Source: Rubrivivax rivuli (GTDB taxonomy: Bacteria > Pseudomonadota > Gammaproteobacteria > Burkholderiales > Burkholderiaceae_C). From it: DNA of 64,000 nt. The position numbers and the translations under genes are program-made. The notes under the pieces were generated by a model. The model worked only from the letters and a program-made list of their open reading frames with translations. It had not been told where the DNA came from and made no database searches. Shown one piece after another: positions 26,175 through 36,085 of the stretch. The stretch is taken from contig NZ_SACR01000005.1 of the NCBI RefSeq assembly GCF_004016505.1, forward strand, positions 496,001-560,000. Reading direction: 5' to 3'. Each line of letters begins with the position of its first letter. Within the stretch, counting starts at the first letter, position 1.

Positions 26175-26372
26175 ATGAACAAGTCGCTCGTCCTCGCTTC
26201 CCTGGTTGCTGCCGTTGCCCTGGCCGCTTGCGGCAAGAAGGAAGAGGCTCCGGCTCCTGCCCCGGCCCCCGTGGCTGCCCCGGCTCCGGCTCCCGCTCCC
26301 GCCGCTTCGGACGCCGCCAGCGCCCCGGCCGCCGCCGCTGCCAGCGCCCCCGCTGCTGCCGCCAGCAAGTAA
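26175..26372 (+). CDS. Small alanine/proline-rich lipoprotein
   Basis: This 65-residue peptide has a lipoprotein signal with lipobox ALAAC (acceptor Cys19) followed by GKKEE. The rest is a low-complexity tail of Ala-Pro repeats and Ala-Ala-Ser blocks. Such short, abundant lipoproteins are common in Burkholderiales envelopes. The function is unknown; a spacer or stress role is only a guess. It has its own leader and two tandem terminators, so it is a strongly delimited single-gene transcript. Confidence 0.75.
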   Translation: MNKSLVLASLVAAVALAACGKKEEAPAPAPAPVAAPAPAPAPAASDAASAPAAAAASAPAAAASK

Positions 26373-26404
26373 TCTGGCTGCGCCGCAAGGCGCTGCAGAT
26401 GGAC

Positions 26405-26432
26405 AAGCCGCCCACGGGCGGCTTTTCTTTTT
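26405..26432 (+). terminator. First of two tandem intrinsic terminators
   Basis: The stem AAGCCGCCC-A-CGGGCGGCTT is followed by TTCTTTTT. A near-identical second copy begins immediately after, giving a 30-bp tandem repeat. Confidence 0.85.
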
Positions 26433-26434
26433 CC

Positions 26435-26462
26435 AGGCCGCCCATGGGCGGCTTTTCTCTTT
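26435..26462 (+). terminator. Second tandem intrinsic terminator
   Basis: AGGCCGCCC-AT-GGGCGGCTT followed by TTCTCTTT differs from the first copy at only a few positions. It overlaps the very end of the gntR gene on the other strand, for which it may serve in reverse. Confidence 0.85.
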
Positions 26463-27121
26463 CAGGCCGCCGCTTGCAACCCGCTGGCGAAGTGCTCGCG
26501 CATCAGGCGCGCTGCCGCCGCGGCGTCGTGCGCATCGATGGCCTGCATCAGCGCGCGGTGCTCGGCCAGCGATTCGGCCAGCCGCCCCTGCTTGAACAGC
26601 GAGTGGTGGCGATTGAGCTTCATCACCTTGCGCAGGTCCAGCGCGGTCTGCAGCGCCCAGCGGTTGCCGGCGATCTGCAGCAGTGCCAGGTGGAAGGCCT
26701 CGTTGGTGGCGAAGAAGGCGTCGCGCTGGCGCACCTGCTTTTCCAGCCGCGCGTGCAGCGCGGCCAGTTCGCTGCGCTGCGCCGGCGTGGCTTGCGCCGC
26801 CACGGTGGCCGCGGCATCGCTCTCCAGCAGGCCGAGCAGGTGGTAGACCTGCGCCACATCGTCGCGCGAGACCTCGGTGACGTAGGCGCCGCGCCGCACC
26901 TTCATCGTCACCAGGCCCTCGGTGGCCAGGACCTTCAGCGCCTCGCGCAGCGGTGTGCGGCTGATGCCGAACTCGGTGGCGAGCTTCATCTCGTCGATCC
27001 AGCTGCCCGGCTCCAGCGTGCGCGCGAAGATCTGCTGGCGCAGGCGTTCGGCCACGTCCAGGTAGAGGGCGCGGGGGGCCAGCGGCGGGGCTGGCGCAGC
27101 AGGTGGGGCCAAGGTGCTCAC
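26462..27121 (-). CDS. GntR family regulator, FCD (FadR-type) domain
   Basis: This 219-residue repressor-type protein has an N-terminal winged helix (DEMKLATEFGISRTPLREALKVLATEGLV) near residues 42-70. A C-terminal helical FCD ligand domain follows. The FCD metal/ligand histidines are recognisable in TNEAFHLALLQIAGN, EHRALMQAIDAHD and LMREHF. It is divergent from the methylmalonyl-CoA mutase operon, so it probably responds to an organic acid or acyl-CoA of propionate metabolism. The start is placed at a GTG (27121) because the typical length and sequence begin there, with no in-frame ATG nearby. No strong Shine-Dalgarno is seen, so the start is moderately sure. Confidence 0.82.
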   Translation of the reverse strand: MSTLAPPAAPAPPLAPRALYLDVAERLRQQIFARTLEPGSWIDEMKLATEFGISRTPLREALKVLATEGLVTMKVRRGAYVTEVSRDDVAQVYHLLGLLESDAAATVAAQATPAQRSELAALHARLEKQVRQRDAFFATNEAFHLALLQIAGNRWALQTALDLRKVMKLNRHHSLFKQGRLAESLAEHRALMQAIDAHDAAAAARLMREHFASGLQAAA

Positions 27122-27200
27122 AAAGCTCGGGCAGGGTGCGGGGCGGGCTGGGGTGCAGGGCTTTGTCAGCCGCACGCAGGTTTTGAATTCATAATTATGA
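27120..27200. promoter_or_regulatory. Divergent control region gntR / methylmalonyl-CoA mutase
   Basis: Inverted arms ACAAAGC (27120-27126) and GCTTTGT (27160-27166) span the gntR start. A perfect 12-bp palindrome TCATAATTATGA lies at 27189-27200, about 50 bp upstream of the mutase start and strikingly AT-rich for this genome. TTGTCA at 27163-27168 could be a -35 element. No B12-riboswitch features were seen. Confidence 0.45.
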
Positions 27201-27250
27201 CTTCGGCGGCCGGTGTTGACCACGCCGCCCAAGATCCCGAGGATGCCTTG

Positions 27251-29424
<2,174 letters not shown>

Positions 29425-29428
<4 letters not shown>

Positions 29429-30306
29429 CTGAGCCCCGCCCGGCGGGCTTCGCCGTGGCCTACACACTGGAGGAGGCCCGCGCGGAAGACTTCGAAGCGC
29501 TGCATATGCTGCGCCTGCGCGCGATGCGGCCGAGCCTGGAGCACCTGGGCCGCTACGACGAGCAGCGCTCGCGCGAGCGGCTGGCCGAAGGTTTCGTGCC
29601 CGCGCACACGCAGCACATCGTGGTGGACGGCCAGCGCGTGGGTTTCATGGTGCTGCGCAAGCTGAGCCACGCGCTGCGCCTGAACCACTTCTACATCGAC
29701 CCGCCGTTTTCGCGCCGCGGCATCGGCAGCACCGTGCTGCGCGGCGTGCTGGCGCAGGCCGATGAACTGCAGCTGCCGCTGGAGCTGGTGGCGCTCAAGG
29801 GCAGCCCGGCCAACCGCTTCTACCAACGCCACGGTTTCGTCGCTACCGGCGAAGGGCCCTGGGACATCGACTACCTGCGCCCGCCGCAGACGCCCACGCT
29901 GCAGCTGGTGCGCCGCTTCTGGCAGGCCTTGCAGGCGCGTGATTTCGCCGGCGCGCGGGCGCTGCTGAGCGACGACTTCAGCAGCACCTGGTGGAGCAGC
30001 GGCGAGCGCTACACCAACGCCGACGGCTACATCGCGATGCAGGCCGCGTACCCGGAAGGCTGGACGATCCAATTGAAAGAACTGGTGCGCCTGGCCGACG
30101 GCCGCGTGCTGGCGCTGGTGCGGGTGGACCACCCGCCCGGCGTGTTCTTCGCCACCACGCTCTGCCGCGTGGACGAGGGCCGCATCACCGCGGTGGACGA
30201 GTACTGGGCCACGGTGGAAGCCCCGCCAGCCTGGCGCACGCCCGCGGCCTTTGCCGGGCTGCAGCCTTGCAACCCGCAAGACGACCCGAGGGCGCAGCGG
30301 CCTTGA
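29425..30306 (+). CDS. GNAT acetyltransferase-SnoaL/NTF2-like fusion protein
   Basis: This 293-residue protein has two apparent domains. Residues ~10-150 form a GNAT fold with the acetyl-CoA loop RRGIGSTVLRGVL and the ending NRFYQRHGFVATGEG. Residues ~158-280 resemble a SnoaL/NTF2-like cone (LVRRFWQALQARDFAGARALLSDDFSSTWW ... DGRITAVDEYWATVE). It starts with GTG in a GTGA overlap with the mutase stop. Its own stop overlaps meaB (TTGA), so it is embedded in the mutase-meaB unit. A role in maintaining the mutase, CoA or cofactor is conceivable, but nothing in the sequence proves it. Confidence 0.75.
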
Positions 30307-31301
30307 ACACGCTGGCGAGCCTTCCCCCGGCCGAGCAGGCGCTGGCCGAGGCCGTGCTGGGCGCCCCTGGCGCGGCGCAGCGGCGCGCACTGGCCAAGAG
30401 CATCACGTTGCTGGAGAGCACGCGCGCCGACCACCGCCAGCGCGCCGATGCGCTGCTGAACGCGCTGCTGCCGCACAGCGGCGGGGCCTTGCGCCTGGGC
30501 ATCAGCGGCGTGCCGGGCGTGGGCAAGAGCACCTTCATCGAAGGCCTGGGCCTCTTCCTCATCGAACGCGGCCACCGCGTGGCCGTGTTGGCCGTGGACC
30601 CGAGCAGCAGCGTGGGCGGCGGCAGCATCCTGGGCGACAAGACGCGCATGGAGCGCCTCTCCGTGCACGAGCGCGCCTACATCCGCCCCAGCCCCAGCAG
30701 TGGCACCCTGGGCGGCGTGGCCGAGAAAACGCGCGAGGCCATGCTGGTCTGCGAGGCGGCGGGCCACGACATCGTGATCGTCGAGACCGTGGGCGTGGGC
30801 CAGTCTGAGACCGCCGTGGCCGGCATGACCGACCTCTTCGTGCTGATGCAGTTGCCCAACGCCGGCGACGACCTGCAGGCCATCAAGAAGGGCGTGATGG
30901 AGCTGGCCGACCTGGTGCTCATCAACAAGGCCGATCTGGACGAGAACGCCGCCACGCGGGCACGGGCGCAGATCACGAGCGCCTTGCGCTTCTTTGGCCC
31001 GCACGCGCAGCACGGCGCGCAGGTGCTGCAGCTCAGCGCGCTGCAGGGCCTGGGCCTGCCCGAGTTCTGGGCCGCCGTGACGGCCTTCCGCGATGAACGC
31101 CGGGCCAGCGGCGCGCTCGCCGAGCGCCGCCGCGCGCAGGACGAAGCCTGGATGTGGGAACGCATCGAGGCCGGCCTGCGCCAACGCTTCAAACAACACC
31201 CGGGCGTGCGCGCGCAACTGCCGGCGCTGGCCGACGAGGTGCGCGCCGGGCGCCTGGCCGCCAGCGTGGCCGCGCGCCGCCTGCTCGACCTGTTGAACTG
31301 A
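30303..31301 (+). CDS. meaB: Methylmalonyl-CoA mutase-associated GTPase MeaB
   Basis: MeaB is a G3E-type GTPase chaperone that gates cobalamin loading and protects methylmalonyl-CoA mutase from inactivation. The 332-residue protein shows the P-loop GVPGVGKST near residue 65, the switch region VDPSSSVGGGSILGDKTRM, the DxxG-equivalent ETVGVGQSE and the NKAD guanine motif near 205. Translation is taken from a TTG in a TTGA overlap with the preceding gene; the reading frame has no ATG before the conserved region. It lies two genes after the mutase, the usual association. Confidence 0.93.
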   Translation: MNTLASLPPAEQALAEAVLGAPGAAQRRALAKSITLLESTRADHRQRADALLNALLPHSGGALRLGISGVPGVGKSTFIEGLGLFLIERGHRVAVLAVDPSSSVGGGSILGDKTRMERLSVHERAYIRPSPSSGTLGGVAEKTREAMLVCEAAGHDIVIVETVGVGQSETAVAGMTDLFVLMQLPNAGDDLQAIKKGVMELADLVLINKADLDENAATRARAQITSALRFFGPHAQHGAQVLQLSALQGLGLPEFWAAVTAFRDERRASGALAERRRAQDEAWMWERIEAGLRQRFKQHPGVRAQLPALADEVRAGRLAASVAARRLLDLLN

Positions 31302-31331
31302 ATCTTTGAATTGACCGAGGAGACATTCCCC

Positions 31332-32864
31332 ATGCACGACATCATCGAACAGCTGGAGAAGAAGCGCGCCGCCGCGCGCCTGGGCGGCGGCGAGAAACGC
31401 ATCGCCGCGCAGCACGCCAAGGGCAAGCTCACGGCGCGCGAGCGGCTGGAGCTGCTGCTGGACGAGGGCAGCTTCGAAGAGTGGGACATGTTCGTCGAGC
31501 ACCGCTGCGTCGAATTCGGCATGGCCGACAACCGGCCGCCGGGCGACGGTGTCGTCACCGGCTACGGCATGATCAACGGCCGCCTGGTCTTCGTGTTCAG
31601 CCAGGACTTCACCGTCTTCGGCGGCGCCTTGAGCGAAGCCCACGCCGAGAAGATCTGCAAGGTGATGGACCAGGCGATGAAGGTGGGCGCCCCCGTCATC
31701 GGCCTGAACGACAGCGGCGGTGCACGCATCCAGGAGGGCGTGGCCTCGCTGGGCGGTTATGCCGAGGTCTTCCAGCGCAACGTGCTGGCCAGCGGCGTGG
31801 TGCCGCAGATCAGCCTGATCATGGGCCCTTGTGCCGGCGGCGCGGTGTACTCGCCCGCGATGACCGACTTCATCTTCATGGTGAAGGACAGCAGCTACAT
31901 GTTCGTCACCGGCCCCGAGGTGGTGAAGACGGTGACGCACGAGGAAGTGACGGCCGAAGAGCTGGGCGGCGCGCTCACGCACACCAGCAAGAGCGGCGTG
32001 GCCGACCTGGCCTTCGAGAACGACGTGGAAGCGATTGCGATGCTGCGCCGCTTCTTCAACTACCTGCCGCTGAACAACCGCGAGAAGCCGCCGGTGCGGC
32101 CGAGCGTTGACGCCGCCGACCGCACCGACCTCAGCCTGGACACCCTGGTGCCCGACAACCCGAACCAGCCCTATGACATCAAGGAGCTGATCTTCAAGGT
32201 GGTGGACGATGGCGACTTCTTCGAGCTGCAGCCCGAGCACGCGAAGAACATCGTCATCGGCTTCGGCCGCATGGACGGGCGCCCCGTGGGCATCGTCGCC
32301 AACAACCCCATGGTGCTGGCCGGCTGCCTGGACATCAAGAGCAGCATCAAGGCCGCGCGCTTCGTGCGCTTCTGCGACGCCTTCAACATCCCCGTGGTGA
32401 CCTTCGTCGACGTGCCCGGCTTCATGCCCGGCACTTCGCAGGAGTACGGCGGCATCATCAAACACGGTGCGAAGTTGCTGTACGCGTACGCCGAATGCAC
32501 GGTGCCCAAGGTCACAGTCATCACCCGCAAGGCTTACGGCGGCGCGTACGACGTGATGAGCTCCAAGCACCTGCGCGGTGACGTGAACTTCTCCTGGCCG
32601 AACGCCGAGATCGCGGTCATGGGCGCCAAGGGCGCGGTGGAGATCATCTTCCGCGAAGACAAGGGCGACCCGGCCAAGCTCGCGGCCAAGGAAGCGGAAT
32701 ACAAGGCCCGCTTCGCGAACCCGTTCGTGGCCGGCGCACGCGGCTACATCGACGACGTGATCCAGCCGCACGAGACGCGCAAGCGCATCTGCCGTTCGCT
32801 GGCAATGTTGAAAGACAAGAAGCTGGACAACCCGTGGCGCAAGCACGGCAACATCCCGCTATGA
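31332..32864 (+). CDS. pccB: Propionyl-CoA carboxylase beta (carboxyltransferase) subunit
   Basis: This subunit transfers CO2 from carboxybiotin to propionyl-CoA, giving (S)-methylmalonyl-CoA. The 510-residue protein has both crotonase-like halves of acyl-CoA carboxyltransferases. LNDSGGARIQEGVASLGGYAEVF near residue 125 and GPCAGGAVYSPAMTDFIFMV near 165 lie in the N-half. FVDVPGFMPGTSQEYGGIIKHGAK near 360 and KAYGGAYDVMSSKH near 400 lie in the C-half. GAGGAGA 8 nt before the ATG at 31332 is a strong Shine-Dalgarno. The paired alpha subunit follows after a 114-bp spacer with a dispersed repeat. Confidence 0.95.
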   Translation: MHDIIEQLEKKRAAARLGGGEKRIAAQHAKGKLTARERLELLLDEGSFEEWDMFVEHRCVEFGMADNRPPGDGVVTGYGMINGRLVFVFSQDFTVFGGALSEAHAEKICKVMDQAMKVGAPVIGLNDSGGARIQEGVASLGGYAEVFQRNVLASGVVPQISLIMGPCAGGAVYSPAMTDFIFMVKDSSYMFVTGPEVVKTVTHEEVTAEELGGALTHTSKSGVADLAFENDVEAIAMLRRFFNYLPLNNREKPPVRPSVDAADRTDLSLDTLVPDNPNQPYDIKELIFKVVDDGDFFELQPEHAKNIVIGFGRMDGRPVGIVANNPMVLAGCLDIKSSIKAARFVRFCDAFNIPVVTFVDVPGFMPGTSQEYGGIIKHGAKLLYAYAECTVPKVTVITRKAYGGAYDVMSSKHLRGDVNFSWPNAEIAVMGAKGAVEIIFREDKGDPAKLAAKEAEYKARFANPFVAGARGYIDDVIQPHETRKRICRSLAMLKDKKLDNPWRKHGNIPL

Positions 32865-32865
32865 G

Positions 32866-32950
32866 GCCCCCAAGCTCCCTCCGGTCGCTACCCCCCGAGG
32901 GGGCTCATGCAGCGGCCCGGCAGAGCCGGTTCCGCGCATGGGACTTGGTC
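32866..32950 (+). repeat. Dispersed intergenic repeat between pccB and pccA
   Basis: The spacer contains CCCCAAGCTCCCTCCGGTCG, then CTACCCCCCGAGGGGG, then GCGGCCCGGCAGAGCCGGTT. This order (CAAGCT, CGCTACCCCCCGAGGGGG, GGCCCGGC-GAGCCGGTTCCGCG) matches a palindromic intergenic element that I remember as common in Comamonadaceae-type genomes. It can fold into CCCCC-GA-GGGGG and GGCCCGGC/GCCGG hairpins. It may modulate the pccB:pccA ratio. Confidence 0.55.
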
Positions 32951-32978
32951 CAACCTCAGAGCTTCGAAAGCCAGCGCC

Positions 32979-35009
32979 ATGTTTAAAAAGATCCTCATTG
33001 CCAACCGCGGCGAGATCGCCTGCCGCGTCATCAAGACCGCGAAGCGGATGGGCATCGCCACCGTGGCGGTGTACTCCGATGCCGACCGCGACGCGCGCCA
33101 CGTCGAACTGGCCGACGAAGCCGTGCGTCTGGGCCCCGCCCCCAGCCGCGAGAGCTACCTCGTCGCCGACAAGATCATCGCCGCCGCCAAAGCCACGGGC
33201 GCGCAGGCCATCCACCCGGGTTACGGCTTCCTCAGCGAGAACGAAGACTTCGCGCGCCGCGTGGAGGAAGAAGGCCTGGTCTTCATCGGCCCCAAGCACG
33301 CCAGCATCGCGGCCATGGGCGACAAGATCGCCTCGAAGAAGCTGGCCGGCGAGGCGAAGGTCAACACCATCCCCGGCTGGAACGCGCCCATCGAGACGCC
33401 CGAGCAGGCGGTGAAGATCGCGCAGGACATCGGCTACCCGGTGATGATCAAGGCCAGCGCCGGCGGCGGTGGCAAGGGCCTGCGCGTGGCCTTCAACGAC
33501 AAGGAAGCTTTCGAAGGCTTCAGCAGCTGCCGCAACGAAGCCCGCAACAGCTTCGGCGACGACCGCGTCTTCATCGAGAAGTTCGTCGAGAGCCCGCGCC
33601 ACATCGAGATCCAGGTGCTGGGCGATGCGCACGGCCACGTCGTCTTCCTGCACGAGCGCGAGTGCTCCATCCAGCGCCGCCACCAGAAGGTGATCGAAGA
33701 AGCGCCGTCGCCCTTCATCAGCGAAGCCACCCGCGCGGCCATGGGCGCGCAGGCCGTGGCCCTGGCCAAGGCCGTGAACTACCAGAGCGCGGGCACGGTG
33801 GAGTTCGTGGTCGGTAAGGACCAGAGCTTCTATTTCCTGGAGATGAACACGCGGCTGCAGGTGGAGCACCCGGTCACCGAGAGCATCACCGGCATCGACC
33901 TCGTCGAGATGATGATCCGCGTGGCCGCGGGCGAGAAGCTGCCTTTCACACAGGAGCAGATTCCGCGCCGCGGCTGGGCCATCGAGTGCCGCATCAACGC
34001 GGAAGACCCCTTCCGCGGCTTCCTGCCTTCCACCGGCCGGCTGGTGCGCTACCAGCCGCCACCGACCACGATGGAAGCGGCGCTGCCGATGCCGGAAGCT
34101 GGCGGCGTGCGTGTGGACACCGGCGTCTATGAAGGCGGCGAGATCCCGATGCACTACGACTCGATGATCGCCAAGCTCATCGTGCACGGGGCCACGCGGG
34201 GCGAGGCCATCGCGAAGATGCGCGAGGCGCTCAACGGCTTCGTCATCCGCGGCGTCAACAGCAACATCCCCTTCCAGGCGGCGCTGCTGGCGCACCCGAA
34301 GTTCGTCAGCGGCGACTTCAACACCGGTTTCATCGCCGAGCACTACGCGCAGGGCTTCAAGGCCGAAGACGTGCCGCACGCCGACCCCGGCTTCCTGCAT
34401 GCGCTGGCGGCGGCGGCCTGGCGCCTGTACCGCGAGCGTGCGGTCGGCATCAGCGGCCAGCTGGATGGGCATGGCGTGAGCGTGGGCGAAGACGCGGTGG
34501 TGGTCGTCAAAGGCGCTGCCGGCCAGCACCTGCACGTGCCGGCGCGCGTGGCCTTGGCCGAGGCTGGCGTGCAGGTGGTGCTGGGCGGCCAGACCTACGC
34601 GCTGCAACTGCAATGGCGCTTCGGCGGCATCCGCGCACAGGGGCTGTGCAACGGCCAGCCCTTCACCGCGCAGATGGAACGCCAGGGCCTGTGGCTGCGC
34701 GTGGAACACAATGGCACCCGCATCGAAGCGCAGGTGATGAGCCCGCGCGCGGCCGAGCTGATGCGGCTGATGCCCTTCAAGGCACCGGCCGACATGAGCA
34801 AGTTCCTCCTCTCGCCCATGCCCGGCCCGCTGGTGGACGTGGCCGTTCAGCCCGGCCAGAAGGTGCTGGCCGGTGAAAGGCTGGCCGTCATCGAAGCGAT
34901 GAAAATGGAGAACATCCTCACCGCCACGCAAGACGGCGTGGTGGCCGAGTTGCTGGCGAAGAAGGGCGAGAGCCTCGCCGTCGACCAGCCCATCCTCAGC
35001 TTCCGCTGA
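32979..35009 (+). CDS. pccA: Propionyl/acetyl-CoA carboxylase alpha subunit (biotin carboxylase + biotin carrier)
   Basis: This 676-residue subunit carboxylates biotin with ATP and bicarbonate. The N-terminal biotin carboxylase begins with FKKILIANRGEIACRVI. It has the ATP-grasp glycine loop KASAGGGGKGLR near residue 160 and the catalytic segment EMNTRLQVEHPVTE near 292. A middle linker (BT-type) domain is followed by the biotinyl domain, with the lysine in EAMKMEN near residue 642. The start at 32979 places the conserved N-terminus first. It is followed by bioB, which supplies the cofactor. Confidence 0.95.
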   Translation: MFKKILIANRGEIACRVIKTAKRMGIATVAVYSDADRDARHVELADEAVRLGPAPSRESYLVADKIIAAAKATGAQAIHPGYGFLSENEDFARRVEEEGLVFIGPKHASIAAMGDKIASKKLAGEAKVNTIPGWNAPIETPEQAVKIAQDIGYPVMIKASAGGGGKGLRVAFNDKEAFEGFSSCRNEARNSFGDDRVFIEKFVESPRHIEIQVLGDAHGHVVFLHERECSIQRRHQKVIEEAPSPFISEATRAAMGAQAVALAKAVNYQSAGTVEFVVGKDQSFYFLEMNTRLQVEHPVTESITGIDLVEMMIRVAAGEKLPFTQEQIPRRGWAIECRINAEDPFRGFLPSTGRLVRYQPPPTTMEAALPMPEAGGVRVDTGVYEGGEIPMHYDSMIAKLIVHGATRGEAIAKMREALNGFVIRGVNSNIPFQAALLAHPKFVSGDFNTGFIAEHYAQGFKAEDVPHADPGFLHALAAAAWRLYRERAVGISGQLDGHGVSVGEDAVVVVKGAAGQHLHVPARVALAEAGVQVVLGGQTYALQLQWRFGGIRAQGLCNGQPFTAQMERQGLWLRVEHNGTRIEAQVMSPRAAELMRLMPFKAPADMSKFLLSPMPGPLVDVAVQPGQKVLAGERLAVIEAMKMENILTATQDGVVAELLAKKGESLAVDQPILSFR

Positions 35010-35042
35010 AGAACTCTTGCCCTGATTGAAAGCCTGCCTGCC

Positions 35043-36077
35043 ATGAACGCAGCCGTCACCGAATCTCCCATCCAACTGCACCGCCCGGCCAAGCCCGTCG
35101 CACCCGCGGCCGGGCCGTGGACCCGCGAAGCCGTGCTGGCGCTGATGGAGAAGCCCTTCATGGAACTGGTGCAGCAGGCCCACGCCGTGCACCGCGAGCA
35201 CTGGCCCGATGGCGACATCGAACTGGCCAGCCTGCTGAGCGTGAAGACCGGCGGCTGCCCCGAAGATTGCGGCTACTGCCCGCAGAGCGTGCACTACGAC
35301 ACCGGCGTCGACGCGAGCAAGCTGATGGCGCCCGACGCGGTGCTGGAAGCCGCGCGCGCCGCGCAGGAAGCCGGTGCCACGCGCTTCTGCATGGGCGCGG
35401 CCTGGCGCAGCCCCAACGACCGCGACGTGGAGAAGGTGGCCGAGCTCGTGCGCGGCGTGCGCGGCCTGGGCCTGCAGACCTGCGCCACGCTCGGCATGCT
35501 GTCGCCTTCGCAGGCCGGCACGCTGGCCGAGGCGGGCCTGGACTACTACAACCACAACCTCGACAGCGCGCCCGACTTCTACCCCACCATCATCGGCACA
35601 CGGCAGTACCAGGACCGGCTCGACACGCTGAAGAACGTGCGCGACGCCGGCATCCACGTGTGCTGCGGCGGCATCGTCGGCATGGGCGAAACGCGCGAGC
35701 AGCGCGCCGGCCTCGTGGCCGAACTCGCCAACCTGAACCCGCCGCCGGAATCGGTGCCCGTCAACGACCTGGTGCGCGTGGAAGGCACGCCGCTCGCTGG
35801 GGAACTGAAGGAGACGCCGCCGCTCGATCCGTTCGAAGTGGTGCGCGTGATCGCCGCCGCCCGCATCACCATGCCGGGCTCGCGCGTGCGCCTGTCGGCC
35901 GGCCGGCGCGAGCTGGGCGATGGCATCCAGGCCCTGTGTTTCATGGCCGGCGCCAACAGCATCTTCTACGGCGACAAACTGCTCGTCACCGGCAACCCCG
36001 ATGCCGAAGGCGACCGCGCGCTGCTGCAACGCCTGGACCTGAAGACCACCGGGCAGGTGGTCGCCGCCAAGGGCTGA
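35043..36077 (+). CDS. bioB: Biotin synthase
   Basis: This radical-SAM enzyme inserts sulfur into dethiobiotin to form biotin. The 344-residue protein has the SAM-radical cluster motif CPEDCGYC near residues 72-79. It also carries the BioB-specific MGAAWRSPNDRD and YYNHNLDSAPDFY, and the [2Fe-2S] cluster residues Cys and Arg in later strands (RLSAGRRELGD). It lies between pccA and the VOC gene, away from the other bio genes, so biotin supply is linked here to propionyl-CoA carboxylase. The 33-bp spacer after pccA suggests co-transcription. Confidence 0.95.
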   Translation: MNAAVTESPIQLHRPAKPVAPAAGPWTREAVLALMEKPFMELVQQAHAVHREHWPDGDIELASLLSVKTGGCPEDCGYCPQSVHYDTGVDASKLMAPDAVLEAARAAQEAGATRFCMGAAWRSPNDRDVEKVAELVRGVRGLGLQTCATLGMLSPSQAGTLAEAGLDYYNHNLDSAPDFYPTIIGTRQYQDRLDTLKNVRDAGIHVCCGGIVGMGETREQRAGLVAELANLNPPPESVPVNDLVRVEGTPLAGELKETPPLDPFEVVRVIAAARITMPGSRVRLSAGRRELGDGIQALCFMAGANSIFYGDKLLVTGNPDAEGDRALLQRLDLKTTGQVVAAKG

Positions 36078-36085
36078 GCCTCCTC

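Noticed and set aside
27197..27250. Earlier in-frame ATG for methylmalonyl-CoA mutase.
   Set aside because: It lies in the AT palindrome and has no Shine-Dalgarno, whereas the ATG at 27251 is preceded by GAGGA at a good distance.
27122..27250. Possible B12 riboswitch before the cobalamin-dependent mutase.
   Set aside because: The spacer is short and shows no B12-box or the needed helices; only an AT-rich palindrome and an inverted repeat are seen.
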